The notes beneath the pieces were generated by a model. It was not told the DNA's origin and ran no database searches. It saw only the letters and a list, made by a program, of their open reading frames with translations. The position numbers and the translations under genes are program-made. DNA of 64,000 nt from Scleroderma bovista (lineage: Eukaryota; Basidiomycota; Agaricomycetes; Boletales; Sclerodermataceae), in assembly GCA_037178675.1 (NCBI GenBank), contig JAYMGJ010000258.1, forward strand, positions 1 through 64,000, in the 5' to 3' direction. Shown here in pieces: positions 22,490 to 33,005 of this stretch (position 1 is its first letter; each line of letters opens with the position of its first letter).

Positions 22490-22606
22490 AGTTAGAGCTC
22501 TGCTTGGAAGTTGCTGATGAGTCATCGGGCAGCGGATTCTTTTCGGGGTTTTTGGCACAGGTTTTCACATGGGACTGTGCACGGGACTGTGCTTCCGAAC
22601 TGGCTC
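22490..22606 (-). repeat. Right terminal inverted repeat of Harbinger element
   Basis: Inverse of 19071-19182, ending CCGAACTGGCTC before the TTA at 22607. Confidence 0.88.
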
Positions 22607-22860
22607 TTAAGACCACCTAGACCACCCAGACCACCCAGACCCCTCAGACAGTAAGTTCATCAGACACTTAAGACTACCCAGACCACCCAGACCCCTCAAA
22701 CAGTAAGTTAGTCGGACACTTAAGACCACCCAGACCACTCAGATCCTCAGACAGTAAGTCAGTCAGACCACCCAGACCATCCAGACCCTTCAGACAATAA
22801 GTTAGTCAGACACTTAAGACCACCCAGACCACCCAGACTGCCTAGAGTTCTAGACAGTAA
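22607..22860. repeat. Satellite array, right part
   Basis: Four degenerate units of the same roughly 60-base satellite as 18911-19070. It ends at GACAGTAA where a Copia LTR begins. Confidence 0.85.
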
Positions 22861-23169
22861 TGTTGTAAATTAACCAGCACACGTTACTAGGTACTGAGGT
22901 GCGTGACCATGTGACGCTTACATAAGCCCTCAGAGCGCACATACACAGTAGTATTTCCTATTAGTCCCTCAGTAGCTTGAACATCTACTGAGGGTAAGTA
23001 GTCCATTACACACTCATTTCTACACATACTCACTTGTAGTAGTTACTACAGGTACTACTCTAATATAGTAGCTTGAACATCTACTGAGGTTACTACAGGG
23101 TTACCAACTTCCTACCACAGCTTCTGTCCTTTAGGTCCACTGTAGCAACCCCCCAACACACTTTTTTCA
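22861..23169 (+). repeat. 5' LTR of a truncated Copia-type element
   Basis: Begins TGTTGTAAATTAACC and most likely ends at CA (23168-23169), directly before a half-tRNA primer site and a gag gene. Inside, TAGTAGCTTGAACATCTACTGAGG-type phrases occur twice. The exact right boundary is inferred from the primer site. Confidence 0.6.
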
Positions 23170-23172
23170 AGA

Positions 23173-23184
23173 GGTTATGAGCCC
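23173..23184 (+). other. Primer-binding site, half initiator-tRNA type
   Basis: GGTTATGAGCCC is complementary to the anticodon stem-loop of initiator methionine tRNA (CAU loop), the internal priming site known for Copia-type elements. It lies just after the LTR and 73 bases before the gag ATG. Confidence 0.65.
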
Positions 23185-23256
23185 TGCTCTTGCCTGAAAG
23201 AAGAAGCAGACTTGTGGAAAACAGGATTTACCCATACCTCGAAAGTAGCAAGTGAA

Positions 23257-25375
23257 ATGGTCCTCGAACTCCCTGAACTCCCACGAGAAAATCAAAACTG
23301 GAAAATTTACCATGCACATATCCTTGATAGCGCAGCCGTGGAAGGTGTAGTCAGCCACCTCACAGGTGCAGCACCAAAACCAGTTGATTCCCGCAAACTT
23401 GAAGCTTGGAACTCATCTAATGCAGTGGCAAAATTTATTATACTTGAAGTGATTACAGATTCTCTTCTCGAGCGACTCGTGCACCACGAGCTCGCCCACA
23501 CTCTCTTCAGCCACCTCGCAGCCATCTTTGGTGACCTCAAACCCATAGCTCTCGAGACTCCAGCGGAATGGAGCGACCACGACGAGCCTCTCTGCGAGGA
23601 CTTGCACTCAAAGTTGGACGGCGCTGACTCAGCACACACCACGAATATTGTCGAAGGAAAAGATGTCGAAGGAGCCGGCGCAGCCATGCGCATCGCGCAT
23701 GACACAGATCGTGACAAAGACCTTTGTAATCAACCGTCCGAGCTCAAAATGACTCAAATCCACGATGTGAAACCCAGCAGCAGCACGTCAGCTGGCATCC
23801 CCAGTATTCCCAATACAAACAACATACTAAACTACCCTAAAGTCCCGGGTAACCTGCCAAATGCACCAGATGGAACGTCGAGGGGAGATGTCCAGGAGAT
23901 GGCCAAGAGCGGAGAGGAGCAGCAGTGCACCACGCACGAGGTAAATTGGAACGACGAAATGGCCTCGCCAGCCCCCAATTTGGCAGACAGGACGTCTGAG
24001 ATGTTGATGGGCGACAGCCCAGTCCCACTCTCGCCAAAACAACCTAAAAAGACTGTGAAACATCAGCAAATGTCAACACGATACATACCTCTGCCAACCG
24101 GATGCGCAAACGCCAATGCACAACACCCAAATGGGCACCTGAAGCCTAATACTTACTCACCCAGACAGCATAGACCGCCGCTCGAAGGGGAGAGAGTTGG
24201 TGGTGCCGCAAATGGCCACACACACAGTTCAAGCAGGCAACCTATGCCCCAGAAACTCGCTGCCACCTCAAACAAGTCGGAGACACTCGCTATTGTCTCA
24301 ATCGAGTCGGAAGACTCAGGCAGCGGCGAGACAATCGCACGCATACGCCTAGGAGGCATGAGTTCTCGTGCAGACGACGCGAACAACCCTGGACGCCGAA
24401 CGGAGATGTTGAAAGGCCAGGCGGATGAGTCAGAGGGCCGGACAGAGGAGTCGAGAGCCCGAGCGGACACATCAAACACGTCAAACGAAGCTAAAATGGT
24501 CGTTGTGAGCCATAGAACCGAGCCAGACACGTACCTGAGCATTCAAGATGAGAATCGCACCGTCGACGAGACGGATGGCCCTGAGAGCCACGTGGACGCG
24601 TTGAGCTGCCACAGAGACACCCTGAGTGTCGAGACGGACACCCTGAATGCGTCACACAATGCTGAAAGAGGTGGTATAAGTAATGGTGACGAACCAACCA
24701 CTTACCTGAGTGCTGGAGGCACGAAACGTGCCGTCAACGAGACGGATGGCCTTGGGAGCCAGACAGACGCATCAAGTAGGCACTCGGATGTGCCAAGCGT
24801 TGGAAACAACGCGAATATAGCTGCCAACACGCCAGAAACTGTCAGCACAGGCCCAACAGAGCTGAAACCGCCGGACTCACCTCTGGAGACTGCAAAGCAG
24901 CACTCCGATGAGGCAAACGGCTGTGGAAGCCATGCGGATGGCTCGAGCGCATGCACGCACACGTACTGTGTTGGAAACGACACACAAGCAGTTGCAAATG
25001 TGCCGGAAACCATCAGAACGCGCCCAAACAGCCCAAAGTCGCAAAACTCACCTGCTGAAGACGCGAAACGCGACGTTGATGAGACAGATGGCTCTGAGAG
25101 CCATGCGGACGCATCAAATGGGCAGGCAGATGCCCCAAGCATCGTAAATGACGCAGATACGACTGCAAACGAAGCAGAACACATCAAATCGGGTTGAAAG
25201 CGCCAGACTCACCTGCTGGGAGCGCAATATCGTGCTCAGACACGATGGATGGCTTCAGGAGCCACACGGACACGTCAAATGCATGCACAGACGCACACAC
25301 CGTCGGAAATGAGACAGAAACACCTGGCATTGAAGCCAGAACCATCAGAATGCTCCAAAACGAGTTGAAAACGGA
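23257..25375 (+). pseudogene. Copia-type Gag with tandem protein repeats, cut off by KDZ copy 2
   Basis: Open from the ATG at 23257 to a stop at 25197 (646 residues). The first about 120 residues resemble Copia/UBN2-type Gag (NWKIYHAHIL, VVSHLTG, AWNSSNAVAKFIILEVITDSL, HTLFSHLAAIFGDL). The rest is low-complexity, with about four imperfect repeats of some 55-60 residues carrying 'DETDGxxSHxDAS' and 'SVGNxxxTxANxxETI'. After the stop the next frame continues one more repeat up to about 25375, where the KDZ inverted end begins. So the gene has a frameshift near 25190 and lost its 3' part. No zinc knuckle, protease, integrase or reverse transcriptase is found. Confidence 0.7.
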
Positions 25376-25446
25376 CCCCATGCACCTACTTAGGCCGTCT
25401 TACACGGCCACCCGAAGGTGAAAATCAGCTGAGTGTCACGGGCCAG
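25376..25446 (+). repeat. Left terminal inverted repeat of KDZ copy 2
   Basis: CCCCATGCACCTACTTAGG, then CCGTCTTACACGGCCACC, CGAAGGTGAAAATCAGCTG, AGTGTCACGGGCCAG. Read inverted it matches 49346-49419 and 18837-18910; the outer dozen bases are less alike. A degenerate second copy starts at about 25943. Confidence 0.8.
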
Positions 25447-26759
25447 CAGATGGTAGCCCAGGAATGATTTGTTATCGATTGGTATGGATGGGCTACATAT
25501 TTAGATATTATCACAATGTACTAGGGGTGGGCTAGGGTGTCAATTAAGGGAAGGGTAGATAGGTCAAATTAGGTATTGTCATGGAATCATATGAATGAGC
25601 CCAGAAAGTATTTACACATTAAGGTGGGCACATAATTTGTGATCGCTATGTCATTCGGGTGGGCCCAGGCCTGCCTCTCATGCATGTCAATAGATGAGCC
25701 CATATTGTGTTATCATGTAGGTGTATAGGTGAGCTTAACTAAATCAGTATAGCACGGAGGACACCTATGCACAAATGGCACCGCGGTACGTACCGTGGGT
25801 CAGGTGGAAATGCCGCGGGATTGATGTAACTACTGTAGATTAGGTGTAGGTACAACTAGCATATAAAACCAATGTTTGGAGAAAAGGATGCCTAATACGG
25901 AAATGGTACACAGCAGCTACCGCGGGTTAGGTGTCACTACAACCCCATGCACCTACGGCTGTCTTACAAAGTCACACAGGGCAGAACTGGGGTAAGACCG
26001 CGGTATGTGCCGCAGGTTAGGTATCACCACCGCAGTCAGGTGCAAAAATGTAGGTATATAGGTGAGATAGCCCAAATTAGTACAACACAGGGGACATTGG
26101 CATGCGTGGGGTATCTTGGTAATAGCTACCTGGAGCTATCGCAGATAAGATGAAACAGCCACGGGTGAGGTGTACTGTGGGTAGGGTGTCACTATGGCTG
26201 GTGAGGTGCAACAACTGCGGGATAGTTGTAACTACAGCTGATTAGGTGTCACTACTGCGGATAAGGTGTAGCTATCGGGGGAGGGGTGTAACCACTGCGG
26301 GTTAAGTGACATTACCGCGGGTAGGGTGTCACTCCCGTGGATAAGGTGTGACTATCATGGATATGGTGTAACCACCACGGGTGAGTTTTAAAAACTGCGG
26401 GTAAGGGGTGATTATAACGGATTAGATGTGAGTATCGTGGGTAAGGTGAGCAGGTGATGTGCAATAATGGGTAGGGTGGGCACTGAATCACGTTAGGTGT
26501 CCCTCCTGCGGACCTGAGTGTCACTACCGCGGGTCTATGTATCACTACCGCGGGTAAGATGTCACTACCACAGGATAAATTTAACTACCGCAGTTTTTGT
26601 GTGGTTGAAACAAACATTTGTAAAAAGGAAATACTGCACCATATAAACAGCTTGGTGAAATTTAGCATATAGGTTTATGCCGTATAAAGGAAGCATCAAT
26701 TACAATCTAACCTTAGCATGTGTGGCTGGCTCCACACGTGGCAAATATTACAGTGGTAT
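25447..26759. repeat. Left subterminal region of KDZ copy 2
   Basis: Non-coding. First part: 'gtgggct...caattaaggg...gtattgtcat', the inverse of the copy 1 tail near 18600-18790. From about 25780: short units such as 'ggttaggtgtcactaccgcggg' repeated some twenty times with drift. CCGCGG occurs about seven times. This mirrors the right tail, giving the element long inverted subterminal arrays. No gene seen. Confidence 0.75.
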
Positions 26760-26761
26760 TA

Positions 26762-26837
26762 CAGCTGTTTGCAAAAGATCATGGAAAACACGAAAACCAA
26801 ATTCACCTGGCAGGAAGGACCCCAGAGGTAGCCCTAG
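26762..26837 (+). repeat. Left 76-bp inverted repeat of Tc1/mariner-like element
   Basis: Starts CAGCTG and ends GTAGCCCTAG. It differs from the right arm at about three transition positions. Confidence 0.95.
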
Positions 26838-26886
26838 ACACACTTAGTAATAGTTTGTACTAGTCTTTCCTTCCTTGTTGTCTACC

Positions 26887-28406
26887 ATGTCACAGTCTCC
26901 TCCTCCTGGGGACAATGATGACCTGCAGTCTTTCTCTGTTTCATTGACGGTCTACTCGAAAGTCAAGAAAAAAACACGTGGAAAGATGACGTCCAAGGAA
27001 GAGAAGTCCACCAAAATGAAGGAGCTTCTTTTCGCGCTCGATGATTCAAACTACCTCGAGTTTTTGCATAGTATCCTCCTCAAGCATGGACTGGAAAACT
27101 ATCAAGTTTCTGACAAGACGCACTTTCCACTCAAGTATATTCCACCCAAGACAAAAGGGTTTTTCTTCTTTCTTCGTCACACTTCAAGTGCAAATGGCTA
27201 ACTCTCCCTGTAGGCAATGGACAAGTGATGCAATTGACGTTGATAACCTCAATGACTACAGAGAAATGGTGAAAAAAATTTCTGACAACCATCCGCCTGT
27301 TGTGAAGATCTTTGTTGATATGCGACACATCGAGAAGCTGCCTCGAGTCTCACAGGGCTCCGAGGATGACTCAGAACCCACCACTGATGGTGGTGCAGTA
27401 CGTACAGTTACAGGTCATGGAATAATGCTAACATTTACATTCACAGGGAACATCCCGTCATCCAAAGAAGGCTGATCTTGACAATCACCTTGCTCGATGG
27501 CGCTTGAAGTTGGAAAAGGCCTACAAGAATGAGCATGACGAAGGGCTCACGTATGTTGGCCCCCTTGGAGCAATCCCCTTGACACCTGCAATGATCCGCG
27601 ACTGGTGTCTGGCACTCGTAAGTCCTTGAATCATGACATCTATTCATAAACTGATGATATTGCTAGGAGGATGGCCTGGCGACAATTGCTGTCCCACCGA
27701 ACATTCCATCATTCAACCCCGCAAACAAAGCCCCAGTCCTCAACCCTGCACGCAAGGTTGCAACTCATTCACCGTCCCCCTCTGTTGATGTCAATTCTTT
27801 GACATCAGTCCTTTTATTGCAGACACTCGGTCAATCAGGTCTTCTTCAAGCTGCAGGCCAACCAATGGTACCTCAAACTCCACCTCGGGCTCAGGAAGCT
27901 CAGGTTGCCTCATCACCACCTGTCCCCTCTCCAACTCAAATAGCACGCTATCTCCGGTATGCCGAGACAAACCTTGGTGTGAAGTATGCATCGTCATACA
28001 AGGCTGCCCTTGAAATGCATGGATTTGGGCCCGACATTCTCCCAGAGGTTGATGCCAAAGCCCTTTCTGATCTTGGTATCCCAGCAGGTGACGTGATCCG
28101 CCTGAAGAAAGGCAGCACAGCATGGTGGAATGGACCTAATGCAAAGCGCAAGCGAAGCAACACATCAGCATCAGTCCCATTTGTCCCCGAGACTCAGGAG
28201 CCGCCTGCCAAGAAGCGAGTATCATACAACAAGCGGTATCATGATGGAGGTGGCTGTCGTTTCCAATGCGAAAGGATGATGATGATGATGGGTTTGGGCC
28301 AGTAGATCGTGACTATGGCCTTCTCTACTTCTGCGATACACAGAAACAGTGGCTCCCTGTTCCAGCTGGGTACATTATTGATGAGGAGGAGCCACAAGTG
28401 GATTAG
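26887..28406 (+). pseudogene. SAM-like domain protein, second gene of the Tc1/mariner-like element (frameshift near end)
   Basis: Exons 26887-27158, 27214-27397, 27447-27617 and 27667 onward; introns of 55, 49 and 49 nt. N-terminus SQSPPPGDNDDLQ, then a Lys-rich conserved domain (VYSKVKKKTRGK, ALDDSNYLEFLHSILLKHGL). The middle is Pro-rich. A SAM-like helical domain lies around IARYLRYAETNLGVKYASSY ... LGIPAGDVIRLKKGS, followed by a basic tail. The frame reaches a stop at 28305, but the shifted frame from about 28262 continues with an acidic stretch and DYGLLYFCDTQKQWLPVPAG to a stop at 28406, a more natural end. One indel near the GAT repeat (28277-28291) would explain this. Function unknown; possibly a DNA- or protein-binding accessory factor. 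Confidence 0.7.
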
Positions 28407-28538
28407 AAGTAGTCACATTGTTGCACTCTTTTTTTACTTCATGTCATACTAGTAGTTGCCACGAACACATGTTGAACCACGCAGAACAGAATGTGCGCAC
28501 TAAATTTCACATAGACGATAGTACATATGTAGCTAGGT

Positions 28539-29611
28539 TTAGACAATGTACCCCGATGCCCTAAAGTACCCCGATGCCTTGTCTGGTGTGATGCTCTGAC
28601 ACGCGTGAACAATGGACATAAGAGGTGGGTTAGTATGGGAGTGACGGCGGAGGTAAGCTTTGATGGCTGAAAAAGCTTGTTCAATCGGATTATAGTCTGG
28701 CGAGTAAGCAGGGAGATAAATGAGTTTGCAAACTAGGAAGTCAGTGTGATCATTGTCGTGTTCAGAAGGGCAACTGTAACTTACGATTTTCCTCCTCAAC
28801 TAAACGGCGAACTTCGTCACCATGGTGGATGCGGCAGTTATCCATAACAAGGACACTGCGAGGGCCAGGGTAGGGGTTTGTGAACGGCATCTACATTCGA
28901 ATCATCCATCAACAAAATCAGTAAAGTGAAGCTCTTGAACTCACCACTTGGTCTTTGAGGAACTTGACAAATCGTTCTGTGTCGACTGGACCCTCTACGA
29001 TGTCATAGGCAATGATTCCATCGAGTGTGAGGACTGGGATGATAGAATAACGTGTCCCACGGATGAAGCACCTCTGAGTGATGCAGCGAATGCCCCGTTT
29101 TGAGCGTCCAAATCTCCTGAATACTGTATGTTCATCTTTTGCAGCCTCATCAATGAACATCAGCATGTTCACGTCAGGAACCTCTTCAGCAATCTGATTC
29201 ATATACAGTGCCTGCGATAATTGATTCCGTTCATAGGCACGAGCAGAGACCATCTTGCGAGTAACACCAAGCTGCTTGAGGGTGCGAGAGAGGGTTGAAA
29301 GAGTGGTCTGAACATTGCGTTTGAGCTGCAGCTCCTCCAGTAATTCATCAAGGTAAATTGATCTCCGATGGTGCGATGATAGCAGACAGGAAGGCATAGT
29401 CAGCTTGATTGAGGGCACAAGGGTGACCCACTGTGCGAGAGTACTTGTAAGGATTTGAGACAGTGCCAAGTCGTTGATACTGGCCGAGAACATTGTAAAC
29501 AAGTGTTTTTTTGATACCGAGCAAGTGACAGATATCTTTGACAGGATATCCCTCACGATAGAGGAATGGGATACGAGCCTTCAGGTCCTCTGAGGTGCCT
29601 TTGCGAGGCAT
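28539..29611 (-). pseudogene. Tc1/mariner-like DDE transposase, one frameshift
   Basis: Starts at 29611 with an HTH region (LKARIPFLYREGYPVKDICHLL). A frame change at about 29370 precedes the block IYLDELLEELQLKRNV. The core shows the first Asp in MLMFIDEAAKDEHT; after a 54-nt intron near 28942-28889, the second Asp in SVLVMDNCRIHHGDEV; and after another intron, the third acidic residue in YLPAYSPDYNPIEQAFSAIK. It would excise and insert at TA. The single extra base near 29370 makes this copy probably inactive, unless it is an assembly error or part of a small intron. Confidence 0.87.
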
Positions 29612-29692
29612 GGGCAGGTCGTTGTGGAAGGTGGGAAAGCCAGCCCGTACTGTAATTGTAGGACTAGTACAGATTACTAATAATAATGACTA

Positions 29693-29768
29693 CTAGGGCT
29701 ACCTCTGGGGTCCTTCCCGCCAGGTGAATTTGGTTTTCGTGTTTTCCGCGATCTTTTGCAAACAGCTG
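29693..29768 (-). repeat. Right 76-bp inverted repeat of Tc1/mariner-like element
   Basis: Inverse of 26762-26837, ends CAGCTG before TA. Confidence 0.95.
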
Positions 29769-29770
29769 TA

Positions 29771-30341
29771 ACTGGCAGTGTTAACCGCGGCGGAGCTTTC
29801 ACCACGCCAGAGTTTTCACTGTGGCAGAGTTATGTGAAGCAGGTGTTAAAATGAAATTTCCAATATGATTTGGTTCACAATTGTCACAATGTTATGTTGT
29901 ATACCAATGCAACTGTGGTACCTTCTGGAGAGAGGTAGAATGATACCGCAAGACAAATGAAAAGGATTAGGCCGTGAAAAATACCATTGATTAGGAATCA
30001 TTTACTAGGAACTAGGAAACACCTGGTGATGAGTGGGTTAGGCTCATGTTGGCATACCTTGGCTGTGAAATGATTACCAGCATGTGCACATAGCCGTGGG
30101 TACAATACTATTTCTTAGGTGAAACAAATAAATTGCATGTAAGTATGGGACAAAATGTATTTCATACATATTAATTAACAAAAGGAAACATAGTTCATTC
30201 GCACAAAGAAGTGTTGCAAAAAATATATATACAAACAAAGATGGATGCCGGAATGGTCAAACAAAAGTATCTAACATAACCAGTGTACATAAAAGATAGT
30301 CTGTGAAAGGAAAATGGTATGGAAATGAAGATAAAGGTACT
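29771..30341. other. Non-coding KDZ sequence between nested transposon and Zn2Cys6-like gene
   Basis: AT-rich 570 bases. One CCGCGG near 29786 at the left edge. It should contain the 3' untranslated part of the minus-strand gene ending at 30342. Nothing else seen. Confidence 0.5.
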
Positions 30342-32429
30342 TTAGGTGTCCATTGCATTTGCTTCCCCAGTGCCCACACTTCCGTCATCTCCAACCGCGG
30401 GTGCCAGAGCCTTGTCATCAGGGACATTGGCGGGACTTACCACAATGGTGGGGAGAGGAATGGCTTCCGCATCCAAAGCCATTGCATCATTGGTGATGCT
30501 GTTTGGAGGGCATGAGGAGAGGGGATCATCACCAGGTGTCATGGGGCACTGCAGGGGATGTGAGTATTGAACCGCAGGTAAATTAAATGGACTTACCGGG
30601 ATGGCGGGGACAGAAGCTGTGGGTTGATCCACAGCCATGGTATCATCAGTGTTGATGATGGCAGGAGGGGGGCAGGCGGGAGGAACATGGTCATCGCCAG
30701 CAGAGCTGGGAGACCGAGGCGAATGGGCGTCTTGTACCGCAGTTGGAGCCCACAGTGTTTGCAGGATGTTGGGGGTGACAGATTCGGCAAGCATCTCAAT
30801 GGTGGTGGATACATCACGAGATGCATGTGGATGCGTGCACGGTTCCGTGCTTGCAACCGTGGGGATTGTTGGATCCGGTCCGTGGTCTGCAGGAGGGCCA
30901 GTTGGGGGGGACATGACGGGGGAATGCGACTCAGCATGGACGGACGAAGGGGAGTGCGTACGGAAAATGGATGCAGGACTTTCAACTGGTGTGAAAGTTT
31001 GCATGGCACCGGGAGGGGACGGTACTGGAGGGACAATTAGTGTACTTGACCTCAGACTCTCCATGAGCTGGCGAAGTGTGTCCACTTGGACCTCTTGCGC
31101 CTCCAGCCTCCGCGTCACATCACCCAACTTCTCCTTCAAGTCGGAACATTCGCTGCAGGCGCTTGTTGTCGTCGCCGTGGTCGTATGTTCACTGTACTCG
31201 ATGCTTGTACCGCGGTCCCTCGATTTTGACAGCCATCGTGGTTGCACTATCAGCACTCCATCAAATTCTGTTTAGATATTCAGCAGAACGGAATAAAACA
31301 AATATTCAACTTACTTTCACGTTTGCCCCTCAATGGGCCAGGTGTTGAAGGTCGAGCTGCATGTGCTGGACCTGCAGATGCAACACCCGTGGGAACGGGA
31401 CTCTTGGCTTTGTGTTTGCGAGTCGAACGGGGAGGGTTTGTATGCAGTGGTGCAGGGGTTGGTGCTAGTGATTGGGGGGGGTCCGGCTGGCTGGTCCGTG
31501 CTGCTGGTGCACGTGATTGTGATCGAGACCACGTACGCTTCAGTGACAGGCTGCACCCATGCTTCCCCTTGTTGCACTGGAAGCACGCACGGTCCTCCTT
31601 CCTGGCACAGGGTAACATTCAATGGGTGCAGTGGTCACATCGATCCATCGTGGGAAGGATGGGGAAGTCGGGAGGGGGATTGTGAAGGTCGTAGGTCTTC
31701 GTGACACCACGATGAATAGGCTTGGCGGTGTCTTCGTCGTCGCTGTCGACAATGGGGGCTGACTTGACCCGCTTGTGAGGGCGATGGGACTGGCTGCGTC
31801 CCCGAGTCTTTGCACGTCCACCGCGACGACCTCTCCCCTCCTCTGGAGCTACTGGCTCAGATGGGCCAGCGTCATTGCTACTCACCTCATGTGCCGGTTG
31901 CTTCCCCTTATCCACCCTCTCCTCCTCCACCCTCTGCTCTGCTGCCTGCTCACCATCCATTTGGCCTTCATCGCTTGGTTTGGGAACCCGGTCACCACGA
32001 TTGGAGTCTTGACCATGGTTGCACCAGGGATGGTCGGAGATGTTCTCTGCAGGACACTGCAGGAGTTGGGGCCACTTTGGCCATGTGGTAATTCCCTCTG
32101 ATGGATCCTCAAGTTCGCGGTCGAGGGACATGAGCATGGGGGGGATGTTGAAACCACGGGGTAGGTTCCCCACCACCTCTTGAACACAGTTCTGACAATT
32201 GTTAGATACAGTCAAGGATTTAAATTAGTTTACTCACCAGCTGGGCCCAGACATCGCGATGGACACCCAGCCATAATCCGGTATCCTTAGTTTTCTTAAT
32301 TGTTGCAACCCGTGCGGTGATGAGGCTGGTGGCATCTGCGATGACTTCTCCAGGCATCATGGGGGTTCCAAAATCTTCAGGGACGTTGGAGGAGGATGCG
32401 AGCTGAGTGTCGGATTGTTGGGTAGACAT
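30342..32429 (-). pseudogene. Zn2Cys6-like, Ser/Pro-rich protein of the KDZ element (premature stop in the zinc cluster)
   Basis: Begins at the ATG at 32429 (MSTQQSDTQ). A first exon with VATIKKTKDTGLWLGVHRDVWAQL is followed by an intron near 32238-32190, an exon from about 32189 to 31310 and, after another intron, a last exon ending at 30342. The middle exon is basic, then holds C-x2-C-x6-C-x7-C-x2-C-x6-C (CDHCTH, MLPCARK, ACFQCNK, HGCSL), exactly binuclear-cluster spacing. A TGA (31621-31619) falls inside the second gap of the cluster with both sides in the same frame. The last exon has a short coiled coil (SDLKEKLGDVTRRLEAQEVQ) and a long Pro/Ser/Thr region. Family knowledge: such clusters bind CGG triplets. 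That it regulates the element is my inference. This copy is likely dead unless the stop is a sequencing error. Confidence 0.65.
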
Positions 32430-33005
32430 AGTGAAGTGAAAATGAGCTGAGTGGGAGTGAAAACAAGTTTGCGGTGTGGAAGCCGCACGGTATGTTGAAT
32501 ATTTATTATGATTATGTCAGTGAGTGTCACACACCAGTGGACTGAATCTGACAGCATTGATACGTCACTCAATGCCACACCACGTGCTAATAATCTCCGT
32601 GTGGGCTTTCAACCGCGTGCATGGTACGTCACCCAGGTTCACCAGTGTTGCGGTACACCCACGGAAGCTGTATTTAGTAATAATTAAATGCTCCATATAG
32701 TTAGTCAGGCACCCACATCAATGTGTAAATTTAATCACCAAAGTATAAATGGAATGGACAGTCCCATGGATTGTCGGAGTGAATTGACCGCGGTAAGATC
32801 CAGTGTATTTCAGATTTACCGGTATCACAGGTGCAAGATTAGCAGCATTAATGACATAAGATGGTTGATTCCGACCATTATTTACCCTTTAAACATTTCA
32901 TTTCATAGTGGTGGGAAATATATTATATAAGCTATGGTACTTAACATAAATGATCGTGGCCTGTCAACCCCAAACCCTCTATTGTCTCATACATCACCAG
33001 CAACC
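32430..33005. promoter_or_regulatory. Divergent spacer between Zn2Cys6-like gene and WxPP-repeat gene
   Basis: 575 bases, AT-rich, presumed promoter region for both neighbours. It contains one CCGCGG near 32788 and the near-repeat 'cgtcactcaatgccacaccacgtg' / 'acgtcacccagg'. No coding sequence seen. Confidence 0.4.

Larger units (their letters stand above)
19071..22606. mobile_element. PIF/Harbinger DNA transposon, two-gene autonomous type
   Basis: 3536 bp bounded by inverted repeats starting GAGCCAGTTCGGAAGCACA and flanked by the 3-bp duplication TTA (19068-19070 and 22607-22609) typical of the superfamily. It carries the usual pair of convergent genes, a DDE transposase (+) and a Myb/SANT-like protein (-). 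It inserted in a satellite unit. No CCGCGG is present. Confidence 0.93.
26762..29768. mobile_element. Tc1/mariner-like (DDE_3) transposon nested in KDZ copy 2
   Basis: 3007 bp with 76-bp inverted repeats (26762-26837 and 29693-29768) beginning CAGCTGTTTGCAAAAGATC, flanked by TA duplications (26760-26761 and 29769-29770). It carries a transposase on minus and a second, SAM-like gene on plus, tail to tail. It contains no CCGCGG, unlike its surroundings. Confidence 0.95.

Noticed and set aside
18837..25446. A 6.6-kb transposon bounded by inverted ends at 18837 and 25446
   Set aside because: The two ends point outward from different elements (right end of copy 1, left end of copy 2); the interior holds unrelated satellite, Harbinger and Copia sequences.
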